Shown here in pieces: positions 1 through 8,285 of a DNA stretch of 11,909 nt. The notes beneath the pieces are model-generated. The model was not told the origin of the DNA and did not search any database. It saw only the letters and a program-made list of their open reading frames with translations. Where the stretch lies: contig NW_006281113.1 in NCBI RefSeq assembly GCF_000203795.2, forward strand, positions 482,498 to 494,406, in the 5' to 3' direction. The stretch comes from Batrachochytrium dendrobatidis JAM81 (taxonomy: Eukaryota > Chytridiomycota > Chytridiomycetes > Rhizophydiales). Positions within the stretch are counted from its first letter, which is position 1. Each line of letters begins with the position of its first letter. The position numbers and the translations under genes are program-made.

Positions 1-577
1 ATTTTTGTATCAATTTCTCACGAGTTTTGGATGTGAATGCATGTATTGTGGATTGTTTAGGCTGTAGTGTGTTAATGGTAACTATACTGATTATATTGAC
101 TGATTGATTGATTGTTTTAAAACATTTACATTATAGTCTCGTCCCTGATTGAGGCAGTTAGGATACTGCAGTCTGGAAAGCAATGCGACTCTACAGTATC
201 AACCATATATACTGCAGAGTCCATTGCACCAGATTCAGCAGTGGCTAGCCATTCATCAGGACCCGTTGAGCATTATACCGATGCTCAAGCATCTATGCTG
301 TCATACAGCTATGCTAAACGGGTTTTGGCGTGTGACAAACCGCCTTTTGAAACTCGGTATAAAGTAAGTTGGTTGTATTAGTATAAATCTTGGGTTTAGC
401 TTTGAAATTGCACAAGCTGTGCTGGATTGATACAACTGTATAGTTATGATTGACTAATGTTTTATTTATTGGTATGTGTCAACTATTTATATTTGACAGG
501 CTGACCAGATGCAGTACACAAGCAGTAAGCTTCCCGGTGAAGCTGATAGATCAAAAGTGTGGCAGCTCATGTCATGA
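1..577 (+). CDS. 3' end of an unrecognised intron-containing gene (partial)
   Basis: I do not recognise the product. An exon from 137 to 363 is open in one frame for 75 codons from 139, has balanced amino-acid use, and ends at a codon boundary against a GTAAGT donor. The next exon starts at 500 behind TTTGACAG, keeps the frame, and ends with TGA at 575-577 after a basic C-terminus (EADRSKVWQLMS). The exon upstream of 137 is uncertain. A donor at 78 (GTAACT) leaves only three codons before a TAG in the required phase. A weaker donor at 43 (GTATTG) lets the frame stay open back to the window edge. The gene therefore begins outside the window. The region after the stop remains open in the same frame to 751, so the true C-terminus could be longer, or the TGA may be a disabling mutation. 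No domain, signal peptide or membrane segment is visible in the ~100 residues seen. Confidence 0.55.
364..499 (+). other. spliceosomal intron, 136 nt, phase 0
   Basis: A canonical GTAAGT donor follows the codon AAA. A branch-like TGACTAAT lies about 45 nt before the acceptor TATTTGACAG. Removing it joins two open segments in frame. A second acceptor, CATTATAG ending at 136 with a branch-like TGACTGAT upstream, marks another intron whose donor (43 or 78) I cannot fix. Confidence 0.65.
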
Positions 578-747
578 CTGAGTGATTCTATCAGTCTCTG
601 TGAGTATGTGCGCGAGTTACAAGTTTCTGGTTCAACAATCGTTGATAGCAAAACATCCACTACAGTCAAAAATAAGACCCAATCACGGTACTCAACCAGA
701 TCCTGTTCAGTGTTTGCAGTCTCTGCAGTGGTGACTGGACCAAACTC

Positions 748-1335
748 ATGATTGCTGAAAACATGGCAATATCACCGCATCAATCAACCAGTACCGTTTA
801 CTCGACCACCCAATGCATCCATGACAAATATGAGGTGCTCTCGATTGATTCAAACAGTGCATCTGCGTTTGATGCAACTAGACTGGTATATGTAACTGAA
901 TCTGTGTGCATGCGATTGATCAACAGCGATTTGTCAGTGTACACGCAGACCAACAATTTGCGTGGTATCAGTCCAATCCAAACTACTGGCAGGGCAATTC
1001 GAGGTAATATGAACTCGATTGGGAACGTTGATTTTTTCATATCGATGGACGAAATGCGACAAACAGTCAAATACCTCACCATGCAAGTTGTATCCTTGAA
1101 AACTGATATGGCCGCTGTGACTAGCGCATTTGGTCAGTTGCAGAGTCAAACCAATGACATTGTTGTCATGATGACCAAACACGACAATGTCATTCGATCA
1201 TTACTGGAACAGATCTTGGTCAAACTGGACTCTGGTTGCTCACCAACACCTGTAGTTGTTATACCAGTTGCGGTATTCGAAACCATTTCCACGACTGTGA
1301 ACATCACCGCAACAGTGACTGTGTTTTGTCCATAA
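748..1335 (+). CDS. Hypothetical coiled-coil protein or fragment of a decayed gene
   Basis: The product would be 195 aa and is not a family I recognise. Residues 1-95 are polar and Ser/Thr/Asn-rich without a clear motif. Residues about 103-160 show a regular 3-4 spacing of hydrophobic residues (V107, L110, V114, L117, M121, V124, F128, L131, then I138, M142, I149, L152, I156, L160), about eight heptads. Such a register is unlikely in non-coding DNA. The last 30 residues are Val/Thr-rich. The ATG at 748 overlaps the TGA (749-751) that closes the frame running on from the upstream exon, and the frame is already open from 676, so the start is uncertain. This may be the middle part of a longer gene broken by frameshifts, with the decayed tract downstream as its continuation. 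A Gag-like role is conceivable because an LTR-like repeat follows, but nothing specific shows it. Confidence 0.4.
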   Translation: MIAENMAISPHQSTSTVYSTTQCIHDKYEVLSIDSNSASAFDATRLVYVTESVCMRLINSDLSVYTQTNNLRGISPIQTTGRAIRGNMNSIGNVDFFISMDEMRQTVKYLTMQVVSLKTDMAAVTSAFGQLQSQTNDIVVMMTKHDNVIRSLLEQILVKLDSGCSPTPVVVIPVAVFETISTTVNITATVTVFCP

Positions 1336-2263
1336 AGTCAATCCAAGTTGTTTATATGCGACAACAGCACGTTGCACACACACGCAGACTGTCGATACGG
1401 AATGCCAAGCAACAATCGACTTATTCCGTAATCGTGCAATTGTTGACATAAATGCCATTGCGGTCAATGCTGTATCGACTGGTGTCAAACCTTGAATGAA
1501 TGCTGCAACTCGCATTTGTTTATTGCGTTTTGCATCGAATTCAATGTGCACACTCAATAAACTTTGTGGTATTCTGGTCACATTCCGTATCAATCTGCAA
1601 CGGATTACCAACATGCATACAATCAACAACACGATCAGATTATTAGTGGATCAATCTATTGCTGTCAAACTTGTAGTCATGACTCAACTCGGTACAAATC
1701 AGGTCAAGTTTGATCCAAAAACTCCAATAAAAAACATCAACCCGACCACTGAGCTGGCTGCTCGTTGATGATTTACTGATTATGTGGGTTTATTGTTGAT
1801 GGGTAAGCGTGTAAACTGTCGTACACGCAATTTATACTGCGAGTTGGTGGTCAAGTCTGGCAATCTGCATTCGCGAACTTGTGTGCAAGCAGTGTTTTGT
1901 TGGATCTCAAACATCCTGCAACTCGCACAGTTGTTTGCACAGTTGCTCGCCTATCAATCCAACTGGATCTGCAACTCTGTCAAGCAAATCCGTAGTGCAA
2001 TCTGCTGATGTTGATGTGACTACAATAAACACAAAACTCACCGAAATAACACTTGCTGATCTGACAGGTCAATGAGTGACACTCTAACCATTAATACCAA
2101 ACAAACAACGTTTTGAATCAACAATCAACTGTCATGACAATTGGTAACATTCGTGGTCATTTGGCATTCATCTCAAACCATCACATCAAACACATTTCTA
2201 AAATCGATTGCTGGACAACTCAACTCGGTGCACGAGTCCGCATTACTGTGTCAGAATTGTTAA
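1298..2263 (+). pseudogene. Decayed coding tract, one frame interrupted only by TGA
   Basis: The frame that contains 1340, 1493 and 2006 runs about 321 codons to TAA at 2261. In that span it has ten TGA codons (1298, 1316, 1493, 1766, 1769, 2006, 2012, 2057, 2114, 2135) and no TAA or TAG, whereas the two other frames contain all three stop types. Segments between the TGAs (for example 1496-1765 and 1784-2005) have protein-like composition. Near the end the signal is also good in the frame of an ATG at 2134, which gives 52 codons to TAA at 2290-2292, so a frameshift is likely. I read this as the remains of a gene, possibly the same one as the coiled-coil frame upstream. The repeat at 2258 cuts into its end. 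No known domain is recognisable. Confidence 0.35.
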
Positions 2264-2573
2264 ACATTGGTAATGTGAAATATCATAAATAACGAGATAT
2301 TTCAGAGACTCGTACGCGACGCATATATGTTTGAGGCGATGTCTATCGCAGCCATCACTTGTGCAATAACAAGAGACTTTCTCAGCTATGACGTCTAATT
2401 CACGGATACGCATAACCGTTATTTATATCTTTATAAAATGATCAATGTTTTCTTTTATCAATAAACAACACAATTAACTCATTGGTTCATTCCTTCATTC
2501 TCATCTTTTACTTTTGTGATATTCCTCCAAAACTATACTACATTAATATGTTGTCATACGTCCAAGAGCAACA
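2258..2573 (+). repeat. LTR-like direct repeat, copy 1
   Basis: This copy shares with 6974-7290 an identical 23-bp start (TGTTAAACATTGGTAATGTG then AAA), an identical AATAAACAACACAATT, an identical CATTGGTTCATTCCTTCA and other similar blocks in the same order. It begins TGTT and can be ended at AACA, giving the TG...CA termini of a long terminal repeat. Inside are TATAAAA at 2432-2438 and AATAAA at 2460-2465, the usual promoter and polyadenylation arrangement of an LTR. The 3' boundary is approximate because weak similarity may continue past 2573. No obvious primer-binding site follows it. Confidence 0.6.
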
Positions 2574-3056
2574 GTATTGTTGTGGTGTGATGTTGGCAAC
2601 TACACACAACTTGACATGAATGACAATGTTGATGTCGAGACTGTCAATGTATTACAATGTATTGGTCAACAGTGACTGAGATCAATGACAATATTGCAGT
2701 CAATTCAATCCAATTGTTGATTGGAACAATCATTATCCACTTGTCAGATTCAGCATGTAAATGCATGTTTTGTAACATATTTACCAATCCAACAATTGAC
2801 TGATTAACAATAATTAAATATTAAAATGTTGAATAAAAGATTCGAGTCATTATATGAATGACGTAATCAATTGAGTTGAATTGACACTCGATTGAACAAT
2901 ACAAATAAACACATGACAAATGTTTAAACACTATTCAAAATGTGTGAATTTGAATACATGACAAATTAATACAATTTGACAGTTTTAATTTCACACAAAA
3001 ATGTTTAATATTCAAAGCATGTGAATTTGTTTCACATTGTTTCAAACAATTAAATT
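2574..3056. other. AT-rich spacer and probable Crinkler upstream region
   Basis: No gene is seen. An imperfect inverted repeat pairs CAATTGTTGATTGG (2711-2724) with CCAATCCAACAATTG (2784-2798), with a loop of about 59 nt. From about 2800 the DNA is very AT-rich and repeats the words TGTGAATTTG and GACAAAT. No single convincing TATA box can be chosen among many AT-rich stretches. Confidence 0.4.
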
Positions 3057-3065
3057 TTGGATTTA

Positions 3066-3185
3066 AAGTCCAATTTTTTCCTTTCTTCATTCCATTACAT
3101 TCCATTCTTATTTATTCTACTCACTTCATTCTACTCCACTTTATTCCATTTCTTTTTACCATATCTCTTTTATTTCATAATTTCA
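3066..3185 (+). promoter_or_regulatory. Pyrimidine-rich leader before the Crinkler start
   Basis: About 115 nt of the + strand are almost purine-poor, with repeated ATTCCATT and ATTCTACT words, and end directly before ATG at 3186. Long C/T tracts of this kind are common just upstream of or within 5' leaders of fungal genes and often mark transcription start regions. It reads open in the gene's frame and would give a Phe/Leu-rich peptide, but contains no in-frame ATG. Confidence 0.5.
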
Positions 3186-5423
3186 ATGGAAAACAGACAA
3201 TTTTACATTCAATACCTCCACAACCAGCCAGTTGGTTTGAGAACTCATATTCTCAACACCAATACTTTTGTCTGGGTTCAAACCCTGTTTACTGTTGCTG
3301 ACTTGGTTGTAGCCATCGTTGTTGAACCAACTAGAAGGCTTTCTGGTATCCCAGAAGACTATGGTCCCCTCACCATCCATTATGTGGTGGATGGTCCAGT
3401 CATTGCTGGGAATACTCTGTTGACCTCCATCCAGGAACCGGTTGGTTCCTACGACCAACCGCTTGTCATCAAGGCCAAGAGTAATTTTGTACGGAGTAAA
3501 AGTGACCAAGAATTCGTCGACGCCAATAATTTGGCATTGCAAACCCCAAATGACGCTTTCAAGTATTTGATATATCATCTGGAAAAGATTGTCAATGTCT
3601 CAAGGTTTCCAAATAACGCCGTATTTCACGACAATTGCTTGGAGCATCGTCTTAATAGGAGGAGCACTAGCTATGCGATTGACGATGTTGATAATGTCAA
3701 ACTGTTTCTTGCTGTTTCTGGTGCAGGAAAAACAAGGATGCTTCTAGAGTTGCTTTATTCAAACTTTGGGTACTACTTCACTTCCAAGAGCTCTCAAAAA
3801 GACTTTGGTTCTAAAGACATGTATCAATGCCGGATGTATTGCGACAGTAAACCTAAACTCGCTGAACTCACTCAACATGCTATCCAACTGTTGTGTTTCG
3901 TTCGGGTTTCTGTTTGCAACTACTTGATAAGCAAGGGATTCAAGGAACCTTGGCAAATTCTTCTGGCTCAACTCCATCCTATCGCATTCTTTGGGCTTGA
4001 CTTGTTTGAGCGTCTTTTTACAATCCTTGTAAAAGATCCTGGAATTTCCCCAACTGCTATTATAAACCCATTTCCTTTTACTGCCATTGATGAAATCCAG
4101 GATCTTGCAGAAGGTCTTTGTTTACATTGCCTGCCAGGGAGTAAAACCCCACGTCCTTTCTTCTCTCCATTTGTATACCATTCCAAAATGATGGGAATAT
4201 TTCCTCATTTCCTACTGTCTGGTACCGGTATTGACTTTGAATCTATCAAAGAGCTAATGGAATCCAGTGTTATGAAGAGTGGTCAAGTCACAGATTATGT
4301 AGTTATATCAGATTTCCATCCTTTGACAAAGCTCGAGGTCGAACAGTATGCTAGACAATTTTTACAAGACCATCAAGTCAATCAACTGGATGCTATTGTA
4401 TCAAGAATTTCAGACTTTGAATTATGTCATGGAAGACCACGTTTCGTATCGTATATTCTGGATGCATATATGAAATCAAATGATATTGACACTGCAATTA
4501 GCAAATTTATCACTGGAATATCTAATATTAATGGCCAGATTTTCCCGCTTAGATTCTTGAAAAATGACCTTGATGGAGGCATTCGTTCATTTGACAGAGT
4601 CATTGATGGTGATACCCTGTCGAGAATCATTCGCGACGCATTTCTTGATGCCATTTGGGAGGGAAAAATGCAACTTAAAGTGGCAGACAATGACGGTGCT
4701 AATGCAATACGTTACGGTTTGGGATTTGGTCAGACTGTCGATGGAACTATATCTTCCATTGAAATTCAAGAGTTGGCTGTAATCGAGTGTCTTCGCTACT
4801 TTTTCCCCTTTGCGCCCATTGTCAAAAGTTTATACCAAAGAATTGGCTCCTCTTTTAACCCTCAAATGGTTGGCTATTTGATGGAATACTTGGTTGCGTT
4901 TGCTTTAGTAGCCAACCATTCTGGTTCTGATGCTGCCAATAGTATCAAGGCATCCCGAGATTCTGCATCCGACTATTTACAATGTGATGATTCAAGTCAA
5001 GTATGCTTTCCCGATCATATGTGTGGACCAGATATCATCTACAAGTGTGCCAATACAAAGACTGTATACATTGTTCAAATCAAATTTGTCAAGAAAATGT
5101 CAAAACAAGAAGCTGCAAACGCTTACAATACTACAGATCCTGAACGCTTTTATTGCAAACGTAATGGCGATGGAGTGTCGAAAAAACTTGAAGTGTTGAA
5201 AGGGTTTGAAGAAAAACGAACTTACCTTCTTAGCACTTTGTCGAAACTACACGAATCAGGCTACTCATTGCAACAGACTCTGGTTATTCATACTGCTGAA
5301 AAGAACCCTGTTGATGTTCAAGGTATGAGAATCATCAATAGTCAAAACTCTCCCGAGTTTTTTGACAAAATTGGCAACGGTGTTTGGGATTTTTTGAATT
5401 TAATTAGAAATAACCTTCAATAA
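3186..5423 (+). CDS. Crinkler (CRN)-type effector: ubiquitin-like header, P-loop NTPase, PD-(D/E)XK nuclease
   Basis: This 745-aa intronless gene has the three-part architecture of Crinklers, effectors of oomycetes and chytrids that typically act in host nuclei. Residues 1-100 form a header compatible with the ubiquitin-like CRN header, without the LxLFLAK motif of oomycetes. The NTPase spans about 165-430: Walker A SGAGKT at 178-183, Walker B-like FTAIDEIQ at 298-305, a sensor-like LSGTG at 344-348, and HGRPRF at 415-420. The C-terminal domain (about 555-745) fits the restriction-endonuclease fold, with E567 in a helix, PD at 615-616, and QIK at 631-633, a QxK variant of the catalytic (D/E)xK. 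The start is the first in-frame ATG, after a pyrimidine tract, and gives no signal peptide, as is usual for chytrid CRNs. The frame is intact, all key residues except the usual acidic one in QxK are present, and the gene is probably functional. No clear AATAAA follows the stop. The target is unknown. Confidence 0.85.
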   Translation: MENRQFYIQYLHNQPVGLRTHILNTNTFVWVQTLFTVADLVVAIVVEPTRRLSGIPEDYGPLTIHYVVDGPVIAGNTLLTSIQEPVGSYDQPLVIKAKSNFVRSKSDQEFVDANNLALQTPNDAFKYLIYHLEKIVNVSRFPNNAVFHDNCLEHRLNRRSTSYAIDDVDNVKLFLAVSGAGKTRMLLELLYSNFGYYFTSKSSQKDFGSKDMYQCRMYCDSKPKLAELTQHAIQLLCFVRVSVCNYLISKGFKEPWQILLAQLHPIAFFGLDLFERLFTILVKDPGISPTAIINPFPFTAIDEIQDLAEGLCLHCLPGSKTPRPFFSPFVYHSKMMGIFPHFLLSGTGIDFESIKELMESSVMKSGQVTDYVVISDFHPLTKLEVEQYARQFLQDHQVNQLDAIVSRISDFELCHGRPRFVSYILDAYMKSNDIDTAISKFITGISNINGQIFPLRFLKNDLDGGIRSFDRVIDGDTLSRIIRDAFLDAIWEGKMQLKVADNDGANAIRYGLGFGQTVDGTISSIEIQELAVIECLRYFFPFAPIVKSLYQRIGSSFNPQMVGYLMEYLVAFALVANHSGSDAANSIKASRDSASDYLQCDDSSQVCFPDHMCGPDIIYKCANTKTVYIVQIKFVKKMSKQEAANAYNTTDPERFYCKRNGDGVSKKLEVLKGFEEKRTYLLSTLSKLHESGYSLQQTLVIHTAEKNPVDVQGMRIINSQNSPEFFDKIGNGVWDFLNLIRNNLQ

Positions 5424-6973
5424 AGTTTCAAGATGAGATTGATATACAGATTGGATTTTCAAAATCAAAAATAACTTTGATTAGCCATATGCAACCAACA
5501 CCAAACACGGAACCTTGAATATGAGCTCAATGGTCAATTTTATCATCATGAATCGTAATTGCAAATAGAACTTGTTCCAAAACATAGGAATCCAGTCGTC
5601 ATTATAAATATTCTTGCATTGCATTGCATACACAACTCCATTTGTGTATATTGATGGGTTTTGCACAAAACTGAATTGATGCTAAACTTGGAAATACTGA
5701 CGATAACAAGACAGATGCATGAATGCATTCACTCCATTCAACAACAGACATAGTTGCCAAGATCCAAACATGTTCCGCAACAAGTGATTTGTATTTTTAC
5801 AGGCAAAAGTAGATGCTACCAGTGTAACATTTGTCAATTCTGACATGTTCAAAGTAATAACCAGCCAATAGTCTGGATTAAACAACAACACATGATGACC
5901 GATCGTCATTCCAAACACCAGGACAATGCAAAGGGTTCAACATGTAGAGTCAATCATTCCACCACAATCAGAATTGTAAGTCATTGGATATTGGCACTAT
6001 TGAATCACAAAATAATCAAACACACGATCGCATAGCTTGTCAATGTTGCAATGCATTGCATCGATCAGTTTGATGAAAATGTTTTGAATCTGATACATGA
6101 CTGTTATTTTATAACGACGGCAGCTTCAAGGGTGACAATCAGCACTTTTGAAATGGATATTCAGAAAACGCCAAATACACCATGGAATCGATCAATATAC
6201 AAACATCGCTGTTGGTGTATGATCAACCTCGGTAATATTCTAGAATGATCTTTTCAACTGCGGTCATGTATCCAGTAATCAGATAGTGTCACCTTGATTA
6301 TGGATAGTTATCATCACATATACAATCCATTACTACAACATATACTGTCACTGTATACCAAATACTTGACTGATTGTTTGGTTGGTCATATTTTGTGCAG
6401 TTTAAATTGATCCCATTTGTCCTTTATTGGTCAATCTGTATATAAATCAGGTTATTCAATGACTTGCTATCATACAAATTCAAATACAGTCTATGCACAT
6501 ATTGACAACTATGCAACAATTGGTTGTTCTTGTTGGAATATCCTGATTGAACTACCAACAATGGCTATTGCACACAATATCCTGCCAATTGTGATTGTGA
6601 TTGTATTCCACATCCAATTATAGATTGTAATCAGTCACAATTGCCGTGTTTGATCAAGTAATGGTTTGCATTGATCATGATACCATACATCACGATACTG
6701 CCAGATCACTGCACACAAGTCATGATCAATACAAATGCATTACTGATTGACATTGATTGACACCATAGATGCAGTCAACCAGCACAATACTGTTGGAATT
6801 GAGAGTTTTAGTGTTTCAAGCATAGTGCTGACACCATTGTGGCAACCATTATCATTAGTGTAAAAGCTATATGATGTAAAACGACATACACCATATCGAC
6901 TATAATATGATCAATGATATATTTTATCGCATAAACAACCAGTTTTGTTACTATATATATTCAGTCCATAATT
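5424..6973. other. 1.5-kb spacer without a supported gene
   Basis: Only short frames on both strands are present (longest 78 codons), none with a recognisable domain, signal peptide or splice support. The DNA is dominated by CAAT/ATTG and TGCATTGCATT-type words. A frame at 6051-6248 (65 codons) has protein-like composition but no other support. I see no reverse transcriptase, integrase, tRNA or polypurine tract that would complete an LTR element with the flanking repeat. Confidence 0.4.
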
Positions 6974-7290
6974 TGTTAAACATTGGTAATGTGAAACGTA
7001 TTAGGCAATTAATGTGAAATATGCAAGATGTACTTGTTTGAGACGATGAATATCGCCACCTTTTATGCAATAACTATATGGTAATTAGGGACTTTTTCAG
7101 TTATAACGTCCAAGTCACTGATATACATAACCGTCCTCGTTTTCTTATAAAAGAATCGATACTTGCTTCTGATTAATAAACAACACAATTCATACATTGG
7201 TTCATTCCTTCACAATCATGTTTTTACTTTTGTGACTTATTTTCCAACTATGTACAACACGAACACGTAGTTATATGCCCACAAGCAACA
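6974..7290 (+). repeat. LTR-like direct repeat, copy 2
   Basis: This is the second copy of the repeat at 2258-2573, in the same orientation and 317 bp long with TGTT...AACA ends. It carries TATAAAA at 7146-7152 and AATAAA at 7185-7190. Many differences from copy 1 are C/T or G/A transitions, for example GATACGCATAACC versus GATATACATAACC, which points to decay at methylated CpG sites or a RIP-like process. The first 23 bases are unchanged. Confidence 0.6.
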
Positions 7291-7363
7291 AGACTGATTT
7301 TACAACAATGAGTTGTAATAGTTTGATATGAACATGATGACTCGGACTCTATTCAGTCGGATT

Positions 7364-7421
7364 AACTCGACTACAATTGGTCGTGTATATTATGATTGAC
7401 ACGATCAATTGTAGTTGAACT
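7364..7421. repeat. Imperfect inverted repeat (23-bp arms)
   Basis: The arm at 7364-7386 pairs with 7399-7421 at 19 of 23 positions across a 12-nt loop, and all four mismatches are transitions. Weaker pairing extends outward (ATTCAGTC near 7351 against GACTGTTGAAT near 7436). It may be a foldback remnant or cruciform. There is no terminator-like context. Confidence 0.5.
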
Positions 7422-7718
7422 CGAATACAGATTGACTGTTGAATCACAATGCGTGGTATCAGCAACATGATGTGCTATATAGTGGAATGTATACGCTAAT
7501 CTGACATGTGTCATGTAGTGTGTATTCGATCAATATGGGTATTAGTAATCAACAAGTCATACGATGTTTGTGTTCGAGTGATGCAATGGAATACAATGGA
7601 GTGGAGTGGAATGAGTGCATCAATCCAGAATACGAGTCAACCATGACATATGATCATAATGTGTGGTTGATACAACTATATAGTGATAATCGATGTTGAT
7701 ATAATAACACACAACATG

Positions 7719-7776
7719 CAATGTCAACACAACAGTTGCAAGTCATTGATCATCAATGCCAACACAACAGTTGCAA
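7719..7776. repeat. 23-bp direct repeat, two copies
   Basis: Copies at 7719-7741 and 7754-7776 (CAATG, then T or C, then CAACACAACAGTTGCAA) differ at one base and are separated by 12 nt. The function is unknown. Confidence 0.6.
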
Positions 7777-7916
7777 CATGAACTGCATTGCATTGATTCA
7801 GTTGATTGATTGAATTACTGGACAATATGTAATGATGATTGATCGTGTCGAGTTGAATGCAAAGTATCACCAAACCACGACATGTTTGAATCATGTCAAC
7901 CACAACACATATTGAT

Positions 7917-7957
7917 GACCATCCAACAACTGAGTGACATTCAGTTGTTAGATGGTC
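7917..7957. repeat. Hairpin-forming inverted repeat (18-bp arms, 5-nt loop)
   Basis: GACCATCCAACAACTGAG (7917-7934) and TTCAGTTGTTAGATGGTC (7940-7957) are complementary at 16 of 18 positions. The two exceptions are C/T and G/A changes that would be G-U wobbles in one RNA strand. Outer arms (ACATGTTT near 7880 and AAACATG near 7965) extend the foldback. Confidence 0.55.
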
Positions 7958-8213
7958 TTGTTTAAACATGCATTTGTTCATATTTCAGCTCACTAACCCT
8001 TTTTAGGGTGAATAAGGGTGGAATACACAATCAATCATATGATACTCGAATGCATAGTCAAGCAACGGTCCAACCAATATTGCGGTTGTTATATAAATGG
8101 ATATCCCTTTAAAGTTGGATATTGATGTCAAATCACCATCAACCCTGATAATAAAGCCAATCCCTTAGAACGGTCATCCAATATGCTTTTAATATTATCC
8201 ATCCAATAATGGA

Positions 8214-8220
8214 TATAAAT
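8214..8220 (+). promoter_or_regulatory. TATA box of the first secreted-protein gene
   Basis: TATAAAT lies 72 bp before the ATG at 8286, a usual spacing in fungi. A second TATAAAT near 8092 is too distant to be the main one. Confidence 0.45.
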
Positions 8221-8285
8221 ACAATCCAGCCTTGCTTGTTGAATACCAATAATTACAACTTGTTTGATCAATACAAACCAGTAAA

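Larger units (their letters stand above)
2258..7290 (+). mobile_element. Possible composite element: Crinkler gene between two LTR-like repeats
   Basis: Two same-orientation copies of a 316/317-bp repeat bound a 4.4-kb interior whose only recognisable gene is the Crinkler. The five bases before copy 1 (AGAAT, 2253-2257) and after copy 2 (AGACT, 7291-7295) match at four of five positions, as a decayed target-site duplication would. No gag, protease, reverse transcriptase, integrase, primer-binding site or polypurine tract is visible. The alternative is two independent solo LTRs that happen to flank the gene. The match is short and the ends were chosen by eye, so this is a hypothesis. Confidence 0.3.
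7291..8213. other. Repeat-rich spacer upstream of the first secreted-protein gene
   Basis: No gene is supported. The short frames here (63 and 85 codons) have no recognisable features. The segment holds two foldback structures and a short tandem repeat, listed separately, and two AGGGTG words at 8005-8010 and 8015-8020. Confidence 0.4.

Noticed and set aside
1240..1632. 130-codon minus-strand frame
   Set aside because: It lies over plus-strand coding-like sequence, is Val/Ala/Cys/Arg-rich without domains, and looks like the complement of the decayed tract.
3057..3185. N-terminal extension of the Crinkler by 43 Phe/Leu-rich residues, resembling a membrane segment
   Set aside because: There is no in-frame ATG before 3186; the stretch is the translated pyrimidine-rich leader and would need a TTG start.
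3183..3578. 131-codon minus-strand frame over the Crinkler header
   Set aside because: It is a shadow of the Crinkler coding frame.
7995..8020. Telomere-like words (CTAACCCT, TTTAGGGTG)
   Set aside because: There are only isolated words and no tandem TTAGGG array; they do not show a telomere or an interstitial telomeric repeat.
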